The notes under the pieces: generated by a model
What the model saw: only the letters and a program-made list of their open reading frames with translations
Told to the model about the DNA's origin: nothing
The model's database searches: none
From: JAJDGF01 sp031549325
Lineage (GTDB): Bacteria > Bacillota > Clostridia > Christensenellales > Aristaeellaceae
DNA length: 64,000 nucleotides
Direction: 5' to 3'
Assembly (NCBI GenBank): GCA_031549325.1
Contig: JAVBQA010000016.1
Span: forward strand, 1 to 64,000
Position numbers and translations under genes: made by a program
Part shown: positions 43,148-51,656 of the stretch, piece by piece
Layout: each line of letters begins with the position of its first letter
How positions within the stretch are numbered: the first letter of the stretch is position 1

Positions 43148-43158
43148 CTGCCTCTATT

Positions 43159-43992
43159 TTACCTTCTCTGGCAGCTGGAGCAAAAATAAACATTCCCACC
43201 CAGGTACGCCTGGCGGGTGATCGAGCCGCCGCATTGGGGGCAGGGATAGGCGGCGGTCTTGCTGCTCAGGATGGTTCGGTAGCCGCCAGAGCGCCTGAAC
43301 AGGTCTTTTTCGGTGTCGCGCCCACCCTGGGCTTCCATGTCCCGCAGCGTGGTTTTGACGCTGTCAAACAGCGCCTGCCGCCGCTCGGCGCCCAGAGCCG
43401 ATGCCTTGGCCTTGGGGTGTATGCGCGCCTGAAAAAGGATGTCCTGCAGCACGCCGTTCCCCAGGCCCGGGATGCGCTGCTCGCTGGCCAGCAGTGCCTT
43501 TGCGCTGAGCGAAGGCTTGATGCCCTCAAACAGCGCGTCAAAATGGGCGCGGTCAAAGGCGTCCGTCAACGGCGAGGGCTTTTCAACGGCCACCCGCGTG
43601 TAGAAGTTCTGCTCGATCTCCGGATCCCCAGCCATATAGGCGTACATCCCGCCGTACATCTGAATCGTGCAGTAAAACCCGGCGCCACCCTCGAATTCCA
43701 CGAGCAGCTGGTGCTTGTCCGGGCGCGCTTCACCCGCCTCCAGGTGGTGCAGGCACACGCCGTCATGGAAAGACAGTCGCATGTCCTCGAGCAGCATCAG
43801 AACGCGGCCGCCCTGCGGCTGGCAGCCGGTGACGCGCTTGCCGGACAGCCGCTCTCCATAGTCCGCCGGGTCGCCATGGTAGAACGCGAAGCCGTGCTTG
43901 CAGTGGTTCGCGATCACATCGCGCACCGTCTTGCCGGTATAGGTTGCCGCCAGCTGACTAGCCAGCACGCGCGCCTCGGGCAGCTCGATCAC
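43159..43992 (-). CDS. Fpg/Nei-family DNA glycosylase-like protein without N-terminal proline
   Basis: A 277-aa member of the formamidopyrimidine-DNA glycosylase / endonuclease VIII superfamily. The N-terminus reads MIELPEARVLA where MutM has MPELPEV: Glu3 is kept but the catalytic Pro2 is Ile. The H2TH region IPGLGNGVLQDILFQARIHPKAKA and the C-terminal zinc finger CPQC..CSSC are intact. Proteins of this MIE-type subfamily occur in Clostridia and their activity is unclear. GTG start at 43992 with GGAGGA upstream. It is divergent from the PstS-like gene. Confidence 0.85.
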   Translation of the reverse strand: MIELPEARVLASQLAATYTGKTVRDVIANHCKHGFAFYHGDPADYGERLSGKRVTGCQPQGGRVLMLLEDMRLSFHDGVCLHHLEAGEARPDKHQLLVEFEGGAGFYCTIQMYGGMYAYMAGDPEIEQNFYTRVAVEKPSPLTDAFDRAHFDALFEGIKPSLSAKALLASEQRIPGLGNGVLQDILFQARIHPKAKASALGAERRQALFDSVKTTLRDMEAQGGRDTEKDLFRRSGGYRTILSSKTAAYPCPQCGGSITRQAYLGGNVYFCSSCQRR

Positions 43993-44083
43993 AAAAATTC
44001 CTCCAACCTTGCTTTTTCTGGATCAAATTTCCAGTTTTTCCAGTCTAATGGGCAACATCAGTATACAGGAAAGAGGGAGTGTC

Positions 44084-45169
44084 ATGCAACGCCTGATTTG
44101 GGGGATTCTGGCGGTGATGTTGTTGTGCGCGCCGCTGGCAGAGGCAGGCAATCAGGGCGGGCCCGACCGCACGGGTTCCTGGGTGTATATCAACCAGGAG
44201 GTCAAGCGCGGTGCGGACTGGCGGCAGATCGTGAAGGACAGCCCGTTTCAGCTGGGTGAGCGGCGCGAGCGATACACCTATGCGGGGCCGGACGGCAAGC
44301 CCGAGATTTGCTACGAGCAGGAGTTCGGCAGCTATCCGAAGCTCGACGGCTCCACGGTGTCGGTGCCGATGGCAATGGAGTTCGCGAGGCAGCACCTGCT
44401 GCTGAGCGATGGGGATGCCGCCTCGTTTGTGAGCTTTTACACCACCCACATGGCCTATGAAAATCTGATCTGCAAATACTCGGGCTTCAGCGGTATTTGC
44501 TGCTCGGAACCGATGGTGTACATGATGGAAGATCGGCCGGTGGATCTAATCCTGGTGACGGAGCCGTCCAGTGCGGAGCTGAAGCTGGCGCAGAAGCTCC
44601 AGGTAGGGCTGGTGGCTGAGCCCGTTTGCCAGGATGCGTTTGTGTTCATCACGAGCGTGGACAACCCGGTGGACTCGCTGACGGTGGAGCAGATCAGGGA
44701 TATCTATTCGGGCAAGATCAGGAACTGGAAAGAAGTGGGCGGGCGCGACGAGGCGATCGTTGCCTACCAGCGCGAGCAGAACTCGGGCAGCCAGACCACC
44801 ATGGAGAACCAGGTAATGAAGGGCAAGAAGATGCTGCCTCCGCCCACGGTGGAGGTCGTCCGGGAGATGAGCGGGTTGGTGGACGTGGTGAGCGAGTATC
44901 AGAATGGCTCGTTCAGCATCGGGTACACGTTCAGGTTCTACTTGGATGTGCTGTACAGGAACAAGCAGATCAAGGTGCTGAGGGTCGACGGAATCGCGCC
45001 GGAGGATGACGCGGTGCGGAGCAGGGCATATCCGTTCTCGACGCATTATTTCGGAGTGATCCGCAGGGACGACAAGGAGAAGGTGGGCGGCAAGTTCTTG
45101 AACTGGATGCTGAGTGACGAAGGGCAGCGGGCCATCGCTCAGGCCGGCTACATCCCGCTAAAAGGATAG
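44084..45169 (+). CDS. PstS-like extracellular substrate-binding protein
   Basis: A 361-aa secreted protein with signal peptide MQRLIWGILAVMLLCAPLAEA. The PBP-like domain shows VDLILVTEPSSAELK, CQDAFVFITSVDNPVDSLTVEQIRDIYSGKIRNWKEVGG and NSGSQTTME, characteristic of PstS/SphX phosphate-binding proteins. No lipobox and no pstCAB beside it, so it may be an orphan phosphate or sensory binding protein. AGAGGGAG precedes ATG 44084; an in-frame ATG upstream would displace the signal peptide. Confidence 0.78.
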   Translation: MQRLIWGILAVMLLCAPLAEAGNQGGPDRTGSWVYINQEVKRGADWRQIVKDSPFQLGERRERYTYAGPDGKPEICYEQEFGSYPKLDGSTVSVPMAMEFARQHLLLSDGDAASFVSFYTTHMAYENLICKYSGFSGICCSEPMVYMMEDRPVDLILVTEPSSAELKLAQKLQVGLVAEPVCQDAFVFITSVDNPVDSLTVEQIRDIYSGKIRNWKEVGGRDEAIVAYQREQNSGSQTTMENQVMKGKKMLPPPTVEVVREMSGLVDVVSEYQNGSFSIGYTFRFYLDVLYRNKQIKVLRVDGIAPEDDAVRSRAYPFSTHYFGVIRRDDKEKVGGKFLNWMLSDEGQRAIAQAGYIPLKG

Positions 45170-45177
45170 AAGTGGGA

Positions 45178-45217
45178 GCCAGGGGAATCATTCCCCTGGC
45201 CCCCAGTTTTTATTCCC
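45178..45217. terminator. Terminator between convergent genes
   Basis: GCCAGGGGAAT (45178-45188) pairs with ATTCCCCTGGC (45190-45200), followed by CCCCAGTTTTTATT. It ends the PstS-like gene; its tail overlaps the last codons of the reverse-strand kinase gene. Confidence 0.85.
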
Positions 45218-46310
45218 TCAGCGAAGTGGCCTGCCGGGCGATGACCTGTTGCATCTCATCCCACTTCCGCTCCATGTCCCGGACCAGCTCGAACTGATTC
45301 CTCGCCCGGATCAGGTTGTGCTTTTCCTTGTGCACCTTGAAATACACGTCCCCGTTCAGATAGTCCGCCAGGAACCGAAGCCCGCACTCCAGCGTCATCA
45401 GTTTCGCGCCCATGGCCAAACCATCGATTTCCTGCCCAGTCAGCGAGCGCCCGGCCGCGCCCAGATATCCGCGCGCGTACGCCTCGAACATGGGCAGACT
45501 CAGCTTGACCTTGCTAAGGTCTGCCTCATCTTCGGGAGCTGTGTTGCCGCCGAACCGGATCGAATCGCCAAAGTCATGCGCCGCCAGTCCGGGCATCACC
45601 GTGTCCAGGTCGATCACGCACACGCCCTCACCGGTCGTCGCGTCCATCAGGATGTTGTTCAGCTTGGTGTCGTTGTGCGTCACGCGCAATGGCAAGCCTG
45701 CGTCCACCAGCGCATGAACCTCGTCCCGGTAGCGCATGGAGAACTCGATCTCGGGTCCCACTTCGGCGCGCCGGCCGGCCGCGTCCTGCTCGATGGCGCG
45801 GGTGAGCTGGTTGAACCGCTCCGGCGTGTTGTGGAAGTCTTTGATGGTCTCAAACAGTTCCTGCGCCGGGAACTGCTCAAGCTGGCACTGGAAACGCCCG
45901 AAGCTCTTGGCCGCGCGCTCGAACAGCGCCGGGGAATCCGGCAGATCGAACGACACCGTGTGCTCGATGAACAGGTATATGCGAAAATGGTCGCCTTGCT
46001 CGTCCACGAAGTAGCGCTTGCCCGAGCGCGTTGGCACCAGCGTCAGTGTCTCGCGCAGCGAGTCGCCGCCCGCCTCGCGGATCGCGCCCGCAAGATACTG
46101 CGTGACGCTCTCAATGTTGGCCATCACTTGGTCGGGGCGCTTGAACACGAATTTGTTCAGGCGCTGCAGGATGAACCTTTGGGTGTCCGCCCCCCGAACC
46201 ACCAGCAGAAACGTGTCATTGATGTGGCCATTGCCGTAGGGTTCGAAGCTGCGCTCGCCGTCGGGCAGCGCAAAGTGGTTGATGGCGTTTTGAATCTGTT
46301 CAGTCGTCAT
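45210..46310 (-). CDS. Aminoglycoside-phosphotransferase-fold sugar kinase, NahK-like
   Basis: A 366-aa kinase resembling N-acetylhexosamine 1-kinase NahK of bifidobacteria, which makes GlcNAc/GalNAc 1-phosphate. It has the N-terminal GHINDTFLL glycine loop, FILQRLNKFVF, the catalytic THNDTKLNNILMD (Asp in HND), and the metal-binding IDLDTVMPGLAAHDFGD. Last gene of the ABC operon (16 bp after the DUF5107 gene), consistent with phosphorylating the imported amino sugar. No lacto-N-biose phosphorylase is nearby, so the exact sugar is inferred. Confidence 0.78.
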   Translation of the reverse strand: MTTEQIQNAINHFALPDGERSFEPYGNGHINDTFLLVVRGADTQRFILQRLNKFVFKRPDQVMANIESVTQYLAGAIREAGGDSLRETLTLVPTRSGKRYFVDEQGDHFRIYLFIEHTVSFDLPDSPALFERAAKSFGRFQCQLEQFPAQELFETIKDFHNTPERFNQLTRAIEQDAAGRRAEVGPEIEFSMRYRDEVHALVDAGLPLRVTHNDTKLNNILMDATTGEGVCVIDLDTVMPGLAAHDFGDSIRFGGNTAPEDEADLSKVKLSLPMFEAYARGYLGAAGRSLTGQEIDGLAMGAKLMTLECGLRFLADYLNGDVYFKVHKEKHNLIRARNQFELVRDMERKWDEMQQVIARQATSLRE

Positions 46311-46325
46311 GCGCGTCTCGTCCTC

Positions 46326-48314
46326 TCATACCATACGGAAATCGATGTTTTCGGGCAGCCTGCGCGATGCGCGTATCTGCTGCTCGAATTCCTTTGTGCA
46401 GGGGATGTTCAGCCTCGCGGCCTCGCGCCGCGCCTCGCGGGCGAACCAGGTGTCGGTGAAGCGGCGCTCGCCCTCCTTCACCACCGAGAATCTTCTCGCG
46501 TACTGACTGTCGAGGAACGCGTCGTCCCCGACCTCCAGCGCCGACAGCGCCGCTGTCAGCGACATGCGCTCACCCGTCTTCAGCGCCGCAGGCAGCGCGT
46601 TGTAGTAATCATAAGCGGCCTGGAATTGGCCCGCGTCGGTTAGCATCAGCAGGTATTCCTCGGCGTACGCCCGCTGAGGTTCGCCCAGCAACTCCACGGC
46701 TTTGCCCATTTCGGCAGCCGCCTCGGTGAACGCGCCGCGCTGCCACAGCGCGTAGGCGGTGCATCGGTGCGCCAAGGGGGATGGCGCGCACGCGGCGGAG
46801 CGCCGGAACGCATCCATAGCGCCCTCGCGGTTTTGCTGCTCGCATCGCGCCAGGCCCAGCTGAATGAGCAGCTCGGCGTTGGTCGGGTCAGATTCCGCCG
46901 CTTTCTCCAGCAGCCGCAGCCAAGGCTTGGCCGTCTGGAAACTGTGTGTGCCTGAAAATGGCTTGCCCGAGAGCAGCTCCAGCCAGGGGCGCTGTTCCTC
47001 GCCCAGCTCGGACGGCGGGAAGTTCAGATGCCGCGGCAGATAGCCTGGGTCGCGCGCGCTCTCCAGCGCCCCCCAGCCTGTGCCGCCGATCGCCAGTTTC
47101 GCTGGTTTGTCCCATTCCGCCATGCACCGCGCATGTTCCGATTCGATCAGTGCAACCGGCAGCATCCGGTCCACCACAGCCCGGATGTGCCGCCCGGCGG
47201 CGGCGTAGTCGCCCTGCACCTGATGGGGATCGGCCATGGCGGGCGCGAACAGCTGCGTGATGTGGATGACCTCGCCGGGCAGGAGCTCGCAGCCGTGCAC
47301 CTGCGTGCGCGCCAGCCCCGCCTGCACCTCCAGGTACTCGCCGCCCTCGGCATCCGATAGGTGGCGCTTCCAGTGCATGCCGCCCGGGTGGCCGCCCCAG
47401 CAGAACATCTTGCGGTAGGGGTAGTTGCCGGTGGAGCGGTCGATGAACAGCTGGCCGTCTTCGTAGGCGCTGACCTCGTAAGCGGAGTCTGCGGTGTTCT
47501 CGTTCTGGAAGAAATACTCCTCGGCGTGGGGGATGCCCGCCGGACGGCTGTGATCCGTCCCGTCGCCGTACAGGTCGGGCATGTCCGCATGCAGGAAGTA
47601 GTTATCCTGTGGCTGCGGGCCCAGGTGCTGCGCGATCACGCCGTCCGTGCCGGAGAACACGCGCGGATTCCCACGCTCCGTCACGGCGGTGTTGGTCCAC
47701 AGGAACAGCGGGGCGGGCTCGTCCGCCGGGTTGACGCAGACCAGGTGCGCCGTCAGCGCCGTGGCGCCGCTGGGCAGATGAAAATCCGCCTGGAACACAG
47801 TCCCGCTCGCGCGCTCGAACTCGTATAGCCGCAGAAACTCGTTGCCGGCCGCGTCGCGGCCGACCGCGAAATGTACCGGCTGACTGCTGAAAAACGTGTG
47901 GCCAAAGTGGCCGTAATTCCACTCGACGCCGCCCGAGAACCAGGCGTTGCGAAGCGCCAGGTTGCCCAGTTTGATGACCGGGTTTTTGAACAGACACTCG
48001 CGCCCGGCGCGCTTGTCGACGAGCGAATACAGCCGCCCGCCCAGGCTCGGCAGGAACGTGGCCACAAGGTTCTCGTTCTCCAAGATCGCGCAGGGCACGT
48101 CGCGCGGGCGTGGTTCCGGCTCATAGTCGTCCTGCATCCGGTAGGGCAGCACGCGATAACCGGTGTTCTTGGCGAAACCGGGCCGCTCGGATTCGAGCAG
48201 CCCGCCGTCGATCAGGTCCCCCTTGTCCGGGTTCGGGTCGCGCAGCATGGGCAGGGGGTTCTCGCTGCGGATCAGGGTGATGGGCAGCCTGAGGGTGGGA
48301 AACGTCGCTTTCAT
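46326..48314 (-). CDS. DUF5107 protein with C-terminal TPR-like repeats
   Basis: A 662-aa cytosolic protein. The first ~400 residues form the DUF5107 beta-rich domain, which resembles galactose-mutarotase/GH-associated folds (VATFLPSLGGRLYSLVDKRAGRECLFKNPVI, GGVEWNYGHFGHTFFS, WGGHPGGMHWKRHLSD). From about 470 on come helix-pair repeats of TPR type (NAELLIQLGLARCEQQNREGAMDAFRRSAACAP). DUF5107 genes occur in sugar-utilisation operons; the function is not established. It lies between the permease and kinase genes, so it may act on the imported glycan or hold the enzymes together. Confidence 0.75.
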   Translation of the reverse strand: MKATFPTLRLPITLIRSENPLPMLRDPNPDKGDLIDGGLLESERPGFAKNTGYRVLPYRMQDDYEPEPRPRDVPCAILENENLVATFLPSLGGRLYSLVDKRAGRECLFKNPVIKLGNLALRNAWFSGGVEWNYGHFGHTFFSSQPVHFAVGRDAAGNEFLRLYEFERASGTVFQADFHLPSGATALTAHLVCVNPADEPAPLFLWTNTAVTERGNPRVFSGTDGVIAQHLGPQPQDNYFLHADMPDLYGDGTDHSRPAGIPHAEEYFFQNENTADSAYEVSAYEDGQLFIDRSTGNYPYRKMFCWGGHPGGMHWKRHLSDAEGGEYLEVQAGLARTQVHGCELLPGEVIHITQLFAPAMADPHQVQGDYAAAGRHIRAVVDRMLPVALIESEHARCMAEWDKPAKLAIGGTGWGALESARDPGYLPRHLNFPPSELGEEQRPWLELLSGKPFSGTHSFQTAKPWLRLLEKAAESDPTNAELLIQLGLARCEQQNREGAMDAFRRSAACAPSPLAHRCTAYALWQRGAFTEAAAEMGKAVELLGEPQRAYAEEYLLMLTDAGQFQAAYDYYNALPAALKTGERMSLTAALSALEVGDDAFLDSQYARRFSVVKEGERRFTDTWFAREARREAARLNIPCTKEFEQQIRASRRLPENIDFRMV

Positions 48315-48343
48315 GGATTGCCTCTCTAGCGATCAAAATGAGA

Positions 48344-49243
48344 TTACCCCTTGACGCCTCCGCCAGTTACGCCGGCGATGATCTTCTCGCTCAGGAACAG
48401 GTACAGGATAAACGTGGGCAGGAACACGATGATGACCGAGGCGAACATGCCCGCCCAGTCACCGGTGTATTTCATGGACTGGATCATCGAGTACAGCCCA
48501 ACCGCCACCGGGCGCACCCGGTCGGAGTTGGCGAAGATCAACGACATGAAGTATTCGTTCCACACGTTGATGAAGTTGAAGATCGACACGGTGATGATGC
48601 CCGGCTGCGCCAGCGGCAGCATGATCTGCCAGAAAGTGCGCATGGGGGAGCAGCCGTCAATGGCGGCGGCCTCCTCGTAGGAGCGCGACAGGTTCTGGAA
48701 GAAGCTGAGCAGGAAGATGGTGGTGTAAGGGACGTTTACGCCCACGTACAGAAACACCATCAGCAGCCGCACCTTGATGTCGCTGCCGCTCAGTAGGCCC
48801 AGGTTGAACACGATCCCAAACAGCGGCAGGATGATCATCACCACCGGAACGCCCATGGCCGCCACAAAGCCGCTCTGGATCGGGCGGTTCAGGAAGAACT
48901 TGAACCTGGACAGCACATACGCCGCCGGGGCGCTGACCGCGATCAGCAGCACCATGCACAAGCTGGCGTACGACAGCGAGTTGGCGAAGAACACCGACAC
49001 GTTCTGGCTGAGCCAGGCCTTGACGTAGTTCTCAAAGTGCAGCCCGGTGGGGAACTGAAGCGCCTGGCCCTTGAAGATCTCCTTGGTGGTGGCGAAGCTG
49101 GCGGCGAAGATCCAACCGATCAGGATGAATGTGAACACCACCCACGCCGTCAGAATCAGATAGCCAGGCAGCAGCCGAAGCTCCTTTTTCCAGTGAAAGG
49201 GCTCGCGTACGCGGCGTGTGGTCCTTCCCTTTTGAGTTATCAT
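48344..49243 (-). CDS. ABC sugar transporter permease (MalG type)
   Basis: A 299-aa integral membrane protein with six spans and the EAA coupling loop EEAAAIDGCSPMRTFWQIMLPLAQPGI. The PYTTIFLLSFFQNLS loop and C-terminal SEKIIAGVTGGGVKG are typical of MalG/LacG proteins. AAAGGAG lies about 10 nt before ATG 49243; an upstream GTG at 49252 is too close to it. Second permease of a carbohydrate importer, 19 bp after the MalF-type gene. Confidence 0.92.
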   Translation of the reverse strand: MITQKGRTTRRVREPFHWKKELRLLPGYLILTAWVVFTFILIGWIFAASFATTKEIFKGQALQFPTGLHFENYVKAWLSQNVSVFFANSLSYASLCMVLLIAVSAPAAYVLSRFKFFLNRPIQSGFVAAMGVPVVMIILPLFGIVFNLGLLSGSDIKVRLLMVFLYVGVNVPYTTIFLLSFFQNLSRSYEEAAAIDGCSPMRTFWQIMLPLAQPGIITVSIFNFINVWNEYFMSLIFANSDRVRPVAVGLYSMIQSMKYTGDWAGMFASVIIVFLPTFILYLFLSEKIIAGVTGGGVKG

Positions 49244-49262
49244 GCAGCTCACGCTCCTTTCG

Positions 49263-50168
49263 CTAGAATTCCAGCTCGTCGTTTTTGATCACTGCGTTGG
49301 AGATCAGGAACACCGCCACCACGCAGACGCCCATCAGCACGCCGATGGCCGCGCCGAGCCCCGCGTTGCGCTCGGTGATCACGTTTCCGGCACCGAAGAT
49401 CTGCATGTACATGTAGACCATGGGGGTGGTCGTGGACGCGTCCGCCGTCACGGTAGAGAACAGCTGGGACCAGGTGAAGAACCCTACCGAGGTGATCGTC
49501 CACATGGTGATGTTGGTCTTCAGCACGCCGCGCAGCAGCGGCCAGGTGATGCGCTTGAACTGGGAAAGCTTGCCCGCGCCGTCGATCGAGGCGGCCTCAT
49601 AATACTCCTGCGGAACCTTTTCAATGCCGCTGGAAAAGATCAGCATGTGATAACCCACCATGCCAAAGCAGTAGGCGATCAGCAGCGCCCAGAACTTCAT
49701 GCTGGGATCGGTCCACTGAATGCTGGCCAGGCTGGTCGCGCCAATGGCGGTAAAGAAGTCTTTTAGAAGGCCAAAGCGGGGATTGTATACATATTGAAGC
49801 CACATGGTCGCGAGCGCGACGGCGCTGACGATGTTGGGCAGGTAGATCACAGCTCGATAGAATTTCTTGAAGCGGATGCCGCTGTTGAGGATGACCGCGA
49901 ACAGCAGCGCTAGACACAGCACAGAAAGGCCGCCCACACACCAAATGCGAAACAGGTTCCACAGGGAGGTGCGGAACAGGCTGGTGCCCGCAAGCGAAAC
50001 ATAGTTTTGCGCGCCGACGAATTGCCACTGATCGATGTCGGCCGTGGGATTGTCCATCTTGAACAGGCTCATCGTGGCCGTGCGCAGGATGGGGTAGAGG
50101 AAGATTACGCAAAAAAACAACAGTGCTGGCAACAGGAACACCACGATCATGGATTTGCTCTTTTTCAT
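49263..50168 (-). CDS. ABC sugar transporter permease (MalF type)
   Basis: A 301-aa membrane protein with six spans and the EAA loop QEYYEAASIDGAGKLSQFKRITWPLL. YRAVIYLPNIVSAVALATMWLQ is the CUT1-family MalF/UgpA pattern. Start MKKSKS at 50168; a longer in-frame reading overlaps the hairpin in the spacer. It follows the binding-protein gene by 96 bp and pairs with the MalG-type gene. Confidence 0.92.
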   Translation of the reverse strand: MKKSKSMIVVFLLPALLFFCVIFLYPILRTATMSLFKMDNPTADIDQWQFVGAQNYVSLAGTSLFRTSLWNLFRIWCVGGLSVLCLALLFAVILNSGIRFKKFYRAVIYLPNIVSAVALATMWLQYVYNPRFGLLKDFFTAIGATSLASIQWTDPSMKFWALLIAYCFGMVGYHMLIFSSGIEKVPQEYYEAASIDGAGKLSQFKRITWPLLRGVLKTNITMWTITSVGFFTWSQLFSTVTADASTTTPMVYMYMQIFGAGNVITERNAGLGAAIGVLMGVCVVAVFLISNAVIKNDELEF

Positions 50169-50197
50169 TGGACAAACATCCCTTCTACATAGGGATC

Positions 50198-50228
50198 GGG
50201 GCCTGGGGAGGAGTGCTCCCCAGACCCC
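50198..50228 (-). terminator. Intercistronic stem between binding-protein and permease genes
   Basis: GGGGCCTGGGGAG (50198-50210) pairs with CTCCCCAGACCCC (50216-50228), 12 of 13 bp. No T-run follows on the reverse strand. Such stems at the end of binding-protein genes protect the upstream mRNA or cause partial termination, so binding protein is made in excess over permease. Confidence 0.65.
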
Positions 50229-50264
50229 GTAACCAAGAGAATTCAACCGGCGCTTGACGCGAAA

Positions 50265-51494
50265 TTACTTGGTGGCGGCCATCGCGTCCACGAAGCCCTG
50301 AGCATCCAGCGCGCCGGAGCACAGCTTCTGGAAGTTCTCCTTCAGGATCGGCGCGATGTCGGGGTTCTTGCCGATGTCCGCATCCCACGGATAGCGGTTG
50401 GTCAGGTTGGCCATGACCGTCTGCACGCAAGCCTGCAGCGCCGGCCAGTCGGTGTTGGTGCTGTCCGCCGGGATGCCGATGGTGTCGTCGGCCATCATCT
50501 TGTCAAACTCGCCCTTGGTGATCAGGGTGATCAGGTCAAACGCCTCCTGGGCGACCTGGCTATTCTTGTTGATGCCGTAAACCTGCGAGCCGTACACGGC
50601 GTAGCCGATGCCGTCCTTGCCGCCGTCCACCGCCGGGTAGGAGAAGCAGCCCCAGTTGAAATCCGGGCCGGTCATTTCTTTGGTCTCGTTCTGCACCCAG
50701 GAACCCACCAGATACATGGCGGCGTCGCCCAGCGCGAACTCGCCGTTCTGGTTCAGCGGCCAAGCAGCCGTGCCGAAGGTGGGGGACAGGTAGCCCTTGT
50801 CGCGCAGATCCTGGAAAGCCTGGGCGGTCTTGAGCACGCCGGGTTCTTCGGCCCATTTGCCGTTCATGACCACGTCGCGCACGCCGTCAACGCCGATGAA
50901 GCGCGCCAGGTGGTTGCCGAACTGGCCCATGATGTAGGCGTCGTCACAGGTGACCGGGATATAGCCGGCCGCCTTGACCTTTTCGCAGACGTCCAGGAAC
51001 TCGGCCCAGGTCTGCGGCTCCGTGGTCACGCCCGCCTCGGCGAAGATGTCCTTGTTGTAGAAGTAAGCGTAGACATAGGGCTGATAGGGGATGGACTTGA
51101 GCGTGCCGCCGGCGCTGTCGCGGCTTGCGGCCATCAGGCCCGCGTTGGCGCTGGCTTCGTAGCCGTTGGCCTTCGCCAGCTCTTCCAGATCCATCAGGTA
51201 GGCGCCCCAGGTGGTGTTCACGCGGTCCATGTCCTCATCGAACAGGTCGATGGCCATGCCCGCGTCCAGCGCCGGCTGCAGGCCCTCGCGGATGCCGGTG
51301 CGGCCCTTGAACTGGAGGTCGACGGTGTTGCCGGTGTCAGCCATGTACTTGTCAACGGCCTTCTGCAGCACGATGCCCTGGGGCTCGGTGGAATCCCACA
51401 TCGTCCAGTAGGTGATGGTCTTGCCCTCGGCAAACGCGGCGGATGCGCCGAGCAGCAGGGCCAGGGCCAGGATCAGGCTTAGGGTTCTCTTCAT
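50265..51494 (-). CDS. ABC sugar transporter substrate-binding protein
   Basis: A 409-aa exported CUT1-type binding protein. Signal peptide MKRTLSLILALALLLGASAAFA with no lipobox cysteine, unusual for a Gram-positive binding protein, which is normally lipid-anchored. The mature part starts KTITYWTMWDSTEPQG and has IPYQPYVYAYFYNKDIFAEAGV, WAEFLDVCEKVKAAGYIPV and MYLVGSWV, typical of this family. GGAGGGA precedes ATG 51494. First gene of the five-gene operon. Confidence 0.92.
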   Translation of the reverse strand: MKRTLSLILALALLLGASAAFAEGKTITYWTMWDSTEPQGIVLQKAVDKYMADTGNTVDLQFKGRTGIREGLQPALDAGMAIDLFDEDMDRVNTTWGAYLMDLEELAKANGYEASANAGLMAASRDSAGGTLKSIPYQPYVYAYFYNKDIFAEAGVTTEPQTWAEFLDVCEKVKAAGYIPVTCDDAYIMGQFGNHLARFIGVDGVRDVVMNGKWAEEPGVLKTAQAFQDLRDKGYLSPTFGTAAWPLNQNGEFALGDAAMYLVGSWVQNETKEMTGPDFNWGCFSYPAVDGGKDGIGYAVYGSQVYGINKNSQVAQEAFDLITLITKGEFDKMMADDTIGIPADSTNTDWPALQACVQTVMANLTNRYPWDADIGKNPDIAPILKENFQKLCSGALDAQGFVDAMAATK

Positions 51495-51551
51495 GAACGT
51501 TCCCTCCATGATCTGTTTTTTTGAGCGCTTCGCCGCGCTCTTGCTGACTTC

Positions 51552-51557
51552 ATTATA
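51552..51557 (-). promoter_or_regulatory. -10 element of the sugar ABC operon
   Basis: TATAAT on the reverse strand with no recognisable -35 at 16-18 bp, as expected for an activator-dependent promoter. The divergent AraC-family gene is the obvious activator candidate. Confidence 0.55.
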
Positions 51558-51630
51558 TACGCGCTGAGTTAATCGAGCTAGAGAGAATCGTACCCAAAAA
51601 TCGTAATATCTTTCATTTCTGAAGAATATG

Positions 51631-51639
51631 TGCTAAAAT
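51631..51639 (+). promoter_or_regulatory. Extended -10 promoter of the PocR/AraC regulator
   Basis: TGCTAAAAT is an extended -10, 17 bp before the ATG at 51657; TTTCAT (51611-51616) is a weak -35. Confidence 0.45.
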
Positions 51640-51656
51640 GGGCGTGGGGTGATGGC

